A stretch of DNA of 64,000 nucleotides from Saccharopolyspora_C sp040643635 (lineage in GTDB: Bacteria > Actinomycetota > Actinomycetes > Mycobacteriales > Pseudonocardiaceae): the NCBI RefSeq assembly GCF_040643635.1, contig NZ_JBEYUS010000001.1:1-64000 (forward strand), in the 5' to 3' direction. Of this stretch, positions 40,459 to 48,121 are shown in pieces. The translations under genes and the position numbers were made by a program. Below the pieces are notes generated by a model that saw nothing but the letters and a program-made list of their open reading frames with translations, did no database searches and had not been told where the DNA came from. Every line of letters starts with the position of its first letter. The first letter of the stretch is position 1.

Positions 40459-41895
40459 ATGTCTCGCGTGATAGGACGGATCGGCGCCCGCGGTATCGCG
40501 GAACTGCTCGGCACCTGGCACTCCGGCCGCGCCACCTCCGGCGGGCTGCACCGGGCGGTGCGGCAGCTCGTGCTCGACGGCAGGTTGCCGCCCGGCACCC
40601 GGCTGCCCGCGGAACGCGAATTCGCCGACGCCCTCGGCGTCAGCCGCACCCTCGTGGTGCGCGCGCTGGACCTGCTGCGCGGCGAAGGGTTCGCGGCCAG
40701 CAGGCAGGGCTCCGGCTCGTGGGTGCGGCTGCCCGGCGACCGGGCGCACACCGACCCCGGCGGCTGGCCGCCCACCACCCCCGACCTGATCAACCTGGCG
40801 CAGGCCACGCTGCCCGCGCCGCCCGAGTTCACCGCCGCGCTGGACCGGGCGCGCTGCCGCATCCCGGCGGAGCTCGGCGGCCACGGCTACCAGGCGCTCG
40901 GCCTGCCCGAACTGCGCGAGCGGATCGCGGAGCACCACACCCGCCGCGGTCTGCCGACCAACCCGCGGCAGGTGCTGGTCACCAACGGCGCGCAGCACGC
41001 CTTCGCGCTGGTGCTGCGGACCCTGGTCTCCCCGGGCGAGCGGGTGCTGGTGGAGCACCCCACCTACCCCAATCCGCTGCAGGCGATCCGCGGCGCCGGT
41101 GCCGAAGCGGTCGCGGTGCCGATGCTCGGGCAGGGCTGGGACCTGGACCTGATGGCCGCCACGCTGCAGCAGACCACCCCGAAGCTCGCCTACCTGATCC
41201 CGGACTTCCAGAACCCCACCGGCATCCAGATGACCGCGGCGGACCGGGAACGGCTGGTCGCGATGCTGCGCCGGACCCGCACCACGGCCGTCGTCGACGA
41301 GACCCTGGTGGAACTGGACCTGACCGGGCGGACCCCGCCGCCGCCGGTGGCCGCGTTCGGCGAGGACCGGGTGATCACGCTCGGGTCGGCGGGCAAGACG
41401 TTCTGGGGCGGGATGCGGCTCGGCTGGGTGCGGGCGCCCGAGGACCTGGTGCAGCGGCTGCTGCTGGAACGGGCGGCGATGGACCTCGGCAGCCCGGTGC
41501 TGGAACAGCTGGTGCTGGCCGAACTGCTGGCCGACCCGGGGCCTGCGCTGCGCGCACGGCGGGACGAGGTGATCGGGATGCGCGACTCGATGATCGCGGA
41601 GCTCGCCGAGCAGCTGCCCGGCTGGCGGTTCCGGGTCCCCGACGGCGGATTGTCCCTCTGGTGCGACCTGGGGGCGCCGGTGAGCAGCAGGTTCGCCATC
41701 GCCGCCGAGGAGCACGGGCTGCGGCTGGTGCCCGGCACCCGGTTCGCCGTGCACGGGCACCTGGAGCGCTACCTGCGGATCCCGTACGCGCTGCCGGTCG
41801 ACCAGCACCGCGAGGTCGTGCGCAGGCTGGCCGCGGCGGCGGGCCGGTTCGACGGGATCGCCGATCTCGGGCCCCTGGACGAGCCGATCAGCTGA
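40459..41895 (+). CDS. MocR-family (GntR-aminotransferase) regulator, YczR type
   Basis: The 478-residue protein fuses a GntR winged helix (RAVRQLVLDGRLPPGTRLPA, FADALGVSRTLVVRALDLL) to a fold-type I aminotransferase domain. The latter has NGAQHAFALVLRTLVSPGE, HPTYPNPLQAIRGAGAE, PDFQNPTGIQMT and TLGSAGKTFWGGMRLGW, in which Lys is the PLP-binding residue. MocR proteins use PLP as an effector and rarely act as enzymes. The target is the divergent yczE-like/PP2C-like operon, with ATTGG/CCAAT sites in the gap. A strong terminator follows the stop. Confidence 0.92.
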   Translation: MSRVIGRIGARGIAELLGTWHSGRATSGGLHRAVRQLVLDGRLPPGTRLPAEREFADALGVSRTLVVRALDLLRGEGFAASRQGSGSWVRLPGDRAHTDPGGWPPTTPDLINLAQATLPAPPEFTAALDRARCRIPAELGGHGYQALGLPELRERIAEHHTRRGLPTNPRQVLVTNGAQHAFALVLRTLVSPGERVLVEHPTYPNPLQAIRGAGAEAVAVPMLGQGWDLDLMAATLQQTTPKLAYLIPDFQNPTGIQMTAADRERLVAMLRRTRTTAVVDETLVELDLTGRTPPPPVAAFGEDRVITLGSAGKTFWGGMRLGWVRAPEDLVQRLLLERAAMDLGSPVLEQLVLAELLADPGPALRARRDEVIGMRDSMIAELAEQLPGWRFRVPDGGLSLWCDLGAPVSSRFAIAAEEHGLRLVPGTRFAVHGHLERYLRIPYALPVDQHREVVRRLAAAAGRFDGIADLGPLDEPIS

Positions 41896-41920
41896 GGCGC
41901 CGCACGGGACGGGCGACCGG

Positions 41921-41961
41921 ATCGCCTTCCGGCACGGCCCCTCGTCGTGCCGGAAGGCGAT
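41921..41961 (+). terminator. Terminator after the MocR gene
   Basis: ATCGCCTTCCGGCACG (41921-41936) pairs perfectly over 16 bp with 41946-41961 around a 9-nt loop, 25 nt after the stop. Confidence 0.85.
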
Positions 41962-41969
41962 CTCGGGTG

Positions 41970-42008
41970 CGGTCCCGGTGCCGCTGGGGCACTGCGACAC
42001 CGGGACCG
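41970..42008 (-). terminator. Second hairpin in the convergent gap
   Basis: CGGTCCCGGTG (41970-41980) pairs with 41998-42008 (11 bp) around a 17-nt loop. It lies downstream of the leftward secreted Pro-rich gene and may serve as its terminator. Confidence 0.55.
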
Positions 42009-42154
42009 GGGCGCGGCACGCAGCTCAGGAGGGGTCAATGTTCCTGGTGCACGTGCCTGCAAGCGCCCCGCGACCGGTCCCGCCGGGCGCAGTCGGCCGG
42101 ACCGGAGACTTCGGTGGTGCGGCGGCCCCCGGAGCCGGGTGCCGCCGGCCCGGT

Positions 42155-42979
42155 TCAGTCGGGGGAGGTGGACGGTTCGATCAGCGCGATGCCGCGCGAG
42201 GTGACCGTTTCGATGTGCCCGCCGACGGCGCGCACCGGGCCGGGCAGCTGCGGCCGGGTCGGCAGCACGGCGTGCATCCAGCGCGCTCCGGGCCCCGAGC
42301 CACCGGGTGCCGCGGCCGCGGTCACCGCGACGGGCGGTGCGATCGGCGGGACCTGGTGCGGTGCGGTGCCGCCGTGGTCCACCGGCGCGGGCGCCGGGGT
42401 GGGCTGCGGCTCCGGATCCGCCGCAGCGGGTGGCATGGCGTGCTCGGAGGCGGTGCGGTCCGGAGCGGTGGTCGGTGCGGGTGGTGCCGGTGCGGCGGGC
42501 CCCGGGTCGGCGCCGCGGAGTGCGGTGCCGTCGGATGGCTGTGCGGTGTCCGGTGTAGTGCCGGTGGCCTGGTCCGCGGCGAGCTGGTGCACCTCGTCCG
42601 GTTCAGCGGGTTCCGGTTCGGCGCGTAGCGGTCCGGCGGATTCGGTGACGGGTTCGAGCTCCTCGCGCACCCCGGCCGTGATGTCGGTGGCGAGGTCGGC
42701 GACGCCGAGCTGCTCGGCCGCGGTCGAGGCCTGGTCCACGCGGACCGGTTCCGGGGTGCTCGGTGCCGCGGGCCGTTCGATCGAGAGCGGGGCGATGTCG
42801 GGTTCAGCCACCTCGACCTGCACCGCGGGCACCAGTTCGTGCTGCGGCGCGGCCTCGGCCGGACCCGCGGCCAGCAGCCAGGCGCCGCCGAGGAGCCCGG
42901 CGGTCGCCGCGGCGCGGGCGGTCCAGGCGCGCAGGCGCGACCAGTGTCCGCGCTGCGCGCAGCTCCCGGTCACCCTCAT
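42155..42979 (-). CDS. Secreted Pro/Ala-rich protein, unknown
   Basis: This 274-residue protein starts with a basic N-terminus and a Sec signal: ATAGLLGGAWLLAAGPAEA, with cleavage likely after AEA. The rest is low-complexity, rich in Ala, Pro, Thr and acidic residues (e.g. PEPQPTPAPAPVDHGG) and probably disordered. A more ordered C-terminal patch reads WMHAVLPTRPQLPGPVRAVG, then GGHIETVTSRGIALIEP. No domain was recognised. ATG 42979 has only AGGCGG nearby. It is divergent from the S8 protease that opens the CHAT operon, so it could share regulation with it or be a substrate; both ideas are unsupported beyond position. Confidence 0.68.
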   Translation of the reverse strand: MRVTGSCAQRGHWSRLRAWTARAAATAGLLGGAWLLAAGPAEAAPQHELVPAVQVEVAEPDIAPLSIERPAAPSTPEPVRVDQASTAAEQLGVADLATDITAGVREELEPVTESAGPLRAEPEPAEPDEVHQLAADQATGTTPDTAQPSDGTALRGADPGPAAPAPPAPTTAPDRTASEHAMPPAAADPEPQPTPAPAPVDHGGTAPHQVPPIAPPVAVTAAAAPGGSGPGARWMHAVLPTRPQLPGPVRAVGGHIETVTSRGIALIEPSTSPD

Positions 42980-43176
42980 CACCGCCTGTCGGTCCGCTCC
43001 TGCCGAACGCGAGGGGTCAATGCTCCCCTCGCCATAGGATGAGCGGCAGCCCTTCTCGGTATCAACCACCCGGACAGGCGGTGTCCTACCACCGGTTGCG
43101 GCGAACGCAGTTGGCTCGATGCCACCGGGATGCCGGGGAATTTCACCCGACGGTATGCCTCAAGTGGACGATCGTG

Positions 43177-44325
43177 GTGACCGATCGCACAGTGTCCCCT
43201 GTGGATTCGATATCGGGCACCCGGTGGACGGTCGCAGAGCTCGGCGAAGGCTGGGCGCGCTACGGCAACGACCTCCTGGTGCACGATCCCGGCGGCCCTG
43301 GCGAATGCCTGGTGCGGCGCGGCGAGCTGATCGCCGCGCGCGGCTCGCTGGATCCCGTGCTGTCCCGGCTGCGCCGCTGGGTGGACGGCGTCGACCACGA
43401 CGAGGAGCTGGAGCTCGCCCGGGTGCGGCTCCGCGCCGCCGAACGGGACCACTGCGTGACCATCGCCGACGAGTTCACCGAGGTCAGCGCCAACCACGTG
43501 CACGTCGGTTCCGCCACGATGTTCGGCACCCCGGTGCTGTTCGGCACCGGCTCGGACGCCGAGCCCGCGCCTCCCGTCCCGGAACCGGCCCGGGAACGGT
43601 GGGACGTGGTGGTCGGCGTGCTCGACACCGGCTGCGATCCGCACCCGTGGTTCGCGGGCCGCGACTGGTTCGACCCGGTGCCGGAGGTGCTCGACGCGGA
43701 CGGCGACACCGAGCAGGACCGGCAGGCCGGGCACGGCACCTTCGTCTCCGGGGTGCTGCTGCGGCACGCGCCGGGGGTCGTGATCCGGGCGCACCGGGTG
43801 CTGTCCTCGCTCGGGTTCACCGACGACCTCACCGTCGCCGCCGGGCTGCGCGCGCTGCGCCGGGACGCCGCGGCGCGCGGGGAGCGGGTGGACGTGGTGC
43901 TGCTGACGGCCGGGTGCCACACCGCGGGCGACCGGTGCCCGCCCGCGCTGGTGGCCGAGCTCGCCCGGTTCGACGGCGCGGTGGTGGTGGCCGCGGCCGG
44001 GAACCACGGCTCCGGCCGGCCGTTCTGGCCCGCGGCGCTGCCGGAGGTGCTGGGCGTCGCGGCGAGCGGGCCCGGCGGTGCCCCGGCGGAGTTCTCCGGT
44101 TCGGGGGACTGGGTGGACGCGTGCGCGCCGGGGGTGGACGTGGTGAGCAGCCACGTGCGGCTGCTGCCGAGGACGTGCGGGCGGAGCTACGGCTACGCGA
44201 GCTGGAGCGGGACGTCCTTCGCCGCACCGCAGGTCGCGGCCGCCGCGGCGAGCGCGGTCCGGGGCGGCGCCGATGCGGACGGGGCTGCCCGGGCGGCGGT
44301 GGCGCGTTACCCGTTCGGGGGGTAA
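43177..44325 (+). CDS. Subtilisin-like (S8) serine protease without export signal
   Basis: This is a 382-residue protease if GTG 43177 is the start. The catalytic set is complete: Asp150 in VVVGVLDTGCD, His186 in GHGTFVSGVLL, oxyanion Asn276 in VVAAAGNHGSGR and nucleophile Ser347 in WSGTSFAAPQVAAAAA. The first 140 residues form a specific N-terminal domain (RWTVAELGEGWARYGNDLLV onward) that is neither a signal peptide nor a typical I9 propeptide, and no membrane helix is seen. So it probably works in the cytosol. The start is uncertain among GTGs at 43174, 43177 and 43192. It is 74 bp upstream of the sigma-factor gene and opens the CHAT operon. Confidence 0.9.
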   Translation: MTDRTVSPVDSISGTRWTVAELGEGWARYGNDLLVHDPGGPGECLVRRGELIAARGSLDPVLSRLRRWVDGVDHDEELELARVRLRAAERDHCVTIADEFTEVSANHVHVGSATMFGTPVLFGTGSDAEPAPPVPEPARERWDVVVGVLDTGCDPHPWFAGRDWFDPVPEVLDADGDTEQDRQAGHGTFVSGVLLRHAPGVVIRAHRVLSSLGFTDDLTVAAGLRALRRDAAARGERVDVVLLTAGCHTAGDRCPPALVAELARFDGAVVVAAAGNHGSGRPFWPAALPEVLGVAASGPGGAPAEFSGSGDWVDACAPGVDVVSSHVRLLPRTCGRSYGYASWSGTSFAAPQVAAAAASAVRGGADADGAARAAVARYPFGG

Positions 44326-44399
44326 TCGGCGTTCGGTGAATCTGCGCGGGGGGTTCGTTCCTCTTACTCGGGACATCGATCTTGAGGGGAGGGAGCGCG

Positions 44400-44993
44400 A
44401 TGCACGCCGTGCACGAGGTCTCCGAATCCGACGACACCGCCCGGCTGCTGGCCCGCGCCGCGACCGGTGAGGCCGCGGCCTGGCGGGAGCTCGTCGACCG
44501 CCACGCCTCGGTCGTGTGGGCGGCGGCCAGGGCGTACTCCGCGAACGGCACTGACGCGGAGGACGTGTGCCAGGTGACGTGGCTGTCGTTGGCGGAGAAC
44601 CTCGGCAGCCTGCGGGATCCGCGCGCGCTGCCGGGATGGCTGGCCACGACGGCCCGGCGGGAGGCGATCCGGCTGTCGAAGGCCCGGCGCCGGGAATCCC
44701 CGGTCGGCTGGGACACCGGGATGCTGGACCTGCCGGACCCCGGTGCGGGTCCGGAGAGCAGCGCGCTGCACTCGATGGCGGCCTCCCGGATGTGGCTGGC
44801 GTTCGCCCAGCTCTCCCGCCGCTGCCAGCAGTTGCTGCGGGTCGTGGCGGTGGCTCCGGACGCGAGCTACGCGCAGGTCGGCCAGGCGCTGGGCATGCCC
44901 CGCGGCAGCATCGGCCCGAAGAAGGGGCGTTGCCTCGCCGCGCTGCGGGAGCGGCTGGCGAACGGCGGGAACACCGAGGAGGCCGCCGGATGA
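44400..44993 (+). CDS. ECF-like sigma-70 factor of the CHAT operon
   Basis: The 197-residue protein has sigma region 2 at about 14-95 (AAAWRELVDRHASVVWAAAR, DAEDVCQVTWLSLAENL, ALPGWLATTARREAIRLSKA) and region 4 at about 130-185 (SRRCQQLLRVVAVAPDASYA, QALGMPRGSIGPKKGRCLAAL). GSIGP-x-x-GRCLA is typical of an actinobacterial ECF subgroup without a classic membrane anti-sigma partner. GGGAGGGAG lies 4 nt before ATG 44400. Its TGA overlaps the next ATG (ATGA). Its association with two proteases suggests that proteolysis controls it or that it drives their expression. Confidence 0.92.
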   Translation: MHAVHEVSESDDTARLLARAATGEAAAWRELVDRHASVVWAAARAYSANGTDAEDVCQVTWLSLAENLGSLRDPRALPGWLATTARREAIRLSKARRRESPVGWDTGMLDLPDPGAGPESSALHSMAASRMWLAFAQLSRRCQQLLRVVAVAPDASYAQVGQALGMPRGSIGPKKGRCLAALRERLANGGNTEEAAG

Positions 44994-45478
44994 GCCCGCG
45001 AATGCCCGCCGAGCTGCGGGTGCTGCGCGATCTGTTCGAACTCCGCGATCCGGCGCCGGGGCGGGTGCGGGATGCCGGGTACGCGGCCGCGGGTCTGGCG
45101 CGCTCCCGCTCGGGCGCGGCGTCGCTGGAGCTGGTCGGGGACTCGGCCGACGCGGCCGCCGCCGTCCGGTCCGGCAGCGCCACCGCCGAACCGGCCGAAC
45201 CGCGGGTGCTGACCTTCCTGATGCCGGGGCGGATCGTGGAGCTCGACCTGGTGCAGACGGTGCCGGGCCTGTTCCGGGCCGCGGGCCTGGTGATCAGCCG
45301 GGCCGGGCAGCGGCGGCCGGCGGGCGACGTGCTGTTCCGGCACGCCGGCGGGGAATGCGTCGCCGAGCTCGACGAGGCAGGCGCGTTCCGCGTGGCGGAC
45401 GTGCCCGCCGGGCCGCTGGGCGTCGTGTTCCGGTCGGCGGGTGCCGCGCCCGCCGTCGCGGATTGGCTGATCTGTTGA
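44990..45478 (+). CDS. Small beta-rich protein between sigma factor and CHAT protease
   Basis: The 162-residue product has a helical N-terminus (ELRVLRDLFELRDPAPGRVR) and then a region of alternating hydrophobics. The segments RVLTFLMPGRIVELDLVQTV, GLFRAAGLVISRAG, GECVAELDEAGAFRVADVP and AGPLGVVFRSAG follow in order. The G-x-F-x-V-x-x-V-P-A-G-P pattern resembles carboxypeptidase-regulatory-like/transthyretin-type beta sandwiches. No signal or membrane segment is present. ATG 44990 overlaps the sigma stop and its own TGA overlaps the next start, so it is made in step with both. It could be an adaptor, inhibitor or substrate of the proteases; none is proven. Confidence 0.8.
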   Translation: MSPRMPAELRVLRDLFELRDPAPGRVRDAGYAAAGLARSRSGAASLELVGDSADAAAAVRSGSATAEPAEPRVLTFLMPGRIVELDLVQTVPGLFRAAGLVISRAGQRRPAGDVLFRHAGGECVAELDEAGAFRVADVPAGPLGVVFRSAGAAPAVADWLIC

Positions 45479-48099
45479 GCGCCGGGACGGCCCTGGCGCC
45501 GGGTGCGGAGCGGATCTCGGCGGCGGTGCGGTGGCGGGACCGGGTCTGCGCGGATCCGGAGGGGGCGGCGCGGGCTGCGGACCGCTGGCTCGCCAGGTCC
45601 GGTGATCCGGAGCTGCGGGTGCTGGCCAGGCACATCCGCGCGCTGGTCGCGGTGGAGCGCGGCCGGTCGGCGGAGGCCCGCCAGCACGCGCGGGTCGCAC
45701 TGGCCGCGGCCCGGCGGGAACGGCTGCCCGAGCGGGCCGCGCAGGTCCTGCTGACCGCCGCGTGGGTGGAGCTGGACCGGGGCGATCCGGAGGGCGCGTG
45801 GCGGCACTTGGAGGCCGCCGCCGAACAGCTCACGGGCCAGGACGCGGTGCGGGCGAGCTGCTTGCGGGGTGTGCTGCTGTTCCAGCAGGACCGGCAGGAC
45901 GAGGCGGTCGCGGTGCTCTCCGCGGCGTTGCCGGGACTGGCCGAGCACGACGACCACCAGTGGGCGGCGAACGCGCACGTGGCGCGCGGGCTCGCGCACC
46001 TGTACCGCAACCGGCTCAGCGAGGCGGAAGCCGACCTGGTCGCGGCCGAGCAGCGGTTCCGCGCCGCCGGGCGCGGGCAGCGCGCCGCGCTGTGCAGGCA
46101 CAACCGGGGCTGCGTGGCGTTGCGCGCCGGGGACCTGCCGCGGGCGCTGCGGCTGTTCGACGAGGCGCGCGCCGCCGGTGCCGATCCCGCCGGGCACCCG
46201 GAGATCCGCGTCGACCGGGCCGAAGCGCTGGCCGAAGCGGGCCTGCACGACCAGGCGCGGGAGGAACTGCACCGCGCCGCGTCCCGGCTGCAGCGGCTGG
46301 GCCGGGCGGCGCGGCTCGGGGACACCTGGCTGGCTCTGGCCGGGTGCGCGCTGCGCGCGGGAGATCCGGCGGCCGCGGTGCGCCCGGCGCGCTGCGCGGC
46401 CAGGTTGTTCCGCTCGCAGCGGCGGCACTCCTGGGCCGCGCTGGCCGTGGCGGTGGAGTGGCAGGCGCGGCTGCGGGTCGGGCAGGTGTCCCGCTACGCG
46501 CTGGCCGCGGCGAGGCGCGCCGGACACGCCTGCGCCGAGCACGGCTGGACGACGGCCGCCGCCGAGCTGTGGCTCGTCGCAGGCCGGGAGGCGGCGCGCG
46601 CGGGCAGGCGCAGCACGGCGCGCGCTCTGCTGGAGCTCGCCGCGACCGGCCGCGGTGGCGGGCCCGGGTCCACCCGGCAGCTGACGGTGGGCTGGCTGGC
46701 GGAAGCGCTGCGCGCGGCGGACGCCGGGGACGACGGCCGGTTGTTCGAAGCCTGCCGCCGCGGGCTGCGCGCGGTGGCGAGCTACGCGAGCGGGATCGCC
46801 GCCTGGGAACCGCGGACCGAGGCGTTCGGACTGGCCGAGGAGCTCGGTGCGGTCGCGGTCGGTGCCGCGCTGCGCTCGGGTGATCCGCGCCTGGTGCTGC
46901 GCTGGGTCGAGCGGCACCGGCTGGGCGCGGCGCACCGCCGCTCGGTCCGCCCGCCCACCGATCCGGAGCTCGGTTCGGCCCTGGTGCGGTTGCGCGCCGC
47001 GGTGTCCGGTGCGGCCGGGGCCGACGGTTCCCGGTTGCGCTCCGCGCTGTCCGAGATCGACGCGATGGAGCGGCAGGTGCGGGATCGGGCGCTGCTCGTC
47101 GACGGCGGGACGATCGACGCGGCGCAGCCCGCCGGGTCCGCCGAAGTGCTCGCGGCGCTGGGCCGCGACGTCCTCTGGATCTTGTTCGAGCACGAGGGCG
47201 CACTGCACGCGATCTCCGTCGTCGACGGGAGGGCCCGGCTGCACGAGCTCGGCACCGAACTGGACGCGGTGCACGAGACGCAGCGGCTGCGGTACCTCCT
47301 CGCGCGGCAGGCGGAGTCCGGTGATCCGCGTGCGGAGGCCCTGTACGCGGCGAGCGCCGCCGAGTCGGCAGCCGTCGTGCAACGGCTGCTGCTGCGGCCG
47401 ATGGCGGGCGCACTGCCACCCGGGCGACGGCTGGTGGTGGTGCCGACCGGCGCGCTGCACGCGGTGCCGTGGGCCGCGCTCCCGCTCTGCCGCGGACGCG
47501 GGGTCACCGTCGCCCCGTCGCTGCGGGCGTGGCTGCGCGGTCGGGTCGATGCGGCGCGCGAGTGCGCCTCAGCGGACCCGGTGTGGGTGGCCGGACCAGG
47601 GCTGGAACACGCCGAAAGCGAGGTCGTGGCGCTGCACCGGGCCGGTGGTGGACGACTGCTGACCGGGGCGGGTGCCGACGCGGAACGGGTGCTGGCCGCC
47701 GTCGACGGCGCACCGATCGCGCACATCGCCGCGCACGGCCGGTTCCGGGACGACCAGCCGCTGCTGTCCTGCCTGGAACTCGCGGGCGGCCCGATGTACG
47801 GCTACGACCTGGACCGGTTGCGGCGCGGTCCGCGGACGGTGGTGCTCTCCGCGTGCGAAGCGGGGCGCTCGGTGCCCGCCGGAGCCGGGCAGCTCACCGG
47901 GCTGGCCGCGGCGCTGCTCGGGCGCGGCACGGCGACGGTGATCGCCAGCGTGGTACCGGTGCCGGACGAGCGCACCGCGCAGGTGATGCTGTCGCTGCAC
48001 TCGTCGCTGCGCCGGGGGATCGGCCCGGCGGAGGCGCTCGCCGCCGCCCAGGCCGCGCACGGCGAAGCCGGTTTCCTCTGCCTGGGTCACGGTGGTTGA
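45475..48099 (+). CDS. TPR-CHAT (caspase-like) protease
   Basis: This is an 874-residue protein. The first about 550 residues are alpha-helical TPR-like repeats (e.g. ARHIRALVAVERGRSAEARQ, DEAVAVLSAALPGLAEHDDH, ALCRHNRGCVALRAGDLPRA). The C-terminal about 250 residues are a CHAT domain (family C14-like): LVVVPTGALHAVPWAALPL, catalytic His754 in IAHIAAHGRFRDDQP, catalytic Cys794 in VVLSACEAGRS and GLAAALLGRGTATVIASV. CHAT proteases cleave proteins when their sensor repeats detect a trigger, as with CRISPR-associated Craspase. No membrane segment is seen. I use TTG 45475, overlapping the preceding TGA; other starts are possible. Confidence 0.9.
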   Translation: MSAGTALAPGAERISAAVRWRDRVCADPEGAARAADRWLARSGDPELRVLARHIRALVAVERGRSAEARQHARVALAAARRERLPERAAQVLLTAAWVELDRGDPEGAWRHLEAAAEQLTGQDAVRASCLRGVLLFQQDRQDEAVAVLSAALPGLAEHDDHQWAANAHVARGLAHLYRNRLSEAEADLVAAEQRFRAAGRGQRAALCRHNRGCVALRAGDLPRALRLFDEARAAGADPAGHPEIRVDRAEALAEAGLHDQAREELHRAASRLQRLGRAARLGDTWLALAGCALRAGDPAAAVRPARCAARLFRSQRRHSWAALAVAVEWQARLRVGQVSRYALAAARRAGHACAEHGWTTAAAELWLVAGREAARAGRRSTARALLELAATGRGGGPGSTRQLTVGWLAEALRAADAGDDGRLFEACRRGLRAVASYASGIAAWEPRTEAFGLAEELGAVAVGAALRSGDPRLVLRWVERHRLGAAHRRSVRPPTDPELGSALVRLRAAVSGAAGADGSRLRSALSEIDAMERQVRDRALLVDGGTIDAAQPAGSAEVLAALGRDVLWILFEHEGALHAISVVDGRARLHELGTELDAVHETQRLRYLLARQAESGDPRAEALYAASAAESAAVVQRLLLRPMAGALPPGRRLVVVPTGALHAVPWAALPLCRGRGVTVAPSLRAWLRGRVDAARECASADPVWVAGPGLEHAESEVVALHRAGGGRLLTGAGADAERVLAAVDGAPIAHIAAHGRFRDDQPLLSCLELAGGPMYGYDLDRLRRGPRTVVLSACEAGRSVPAGAGQLTGLAAALLGRGTATVIASVVPVPDERTAQVMLSLHSSLRRGIGPAEALAAAQAAHGEAGFLCLGHGG

Positions 48100-48121
48100 C
48101 GTGGCGCGGAGCGCAGCGGGA

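Noticed and set aside
42979..47460. A 1493-codon open frame on the minus strand across the S8-sigma-CHAT operon
   Set aside because: It is the antisense reflection of strongly GC3-biased genes; its product is Arg/Gly/Pro-rich without any domain, while the plus strand carries complete catalytic motifs.
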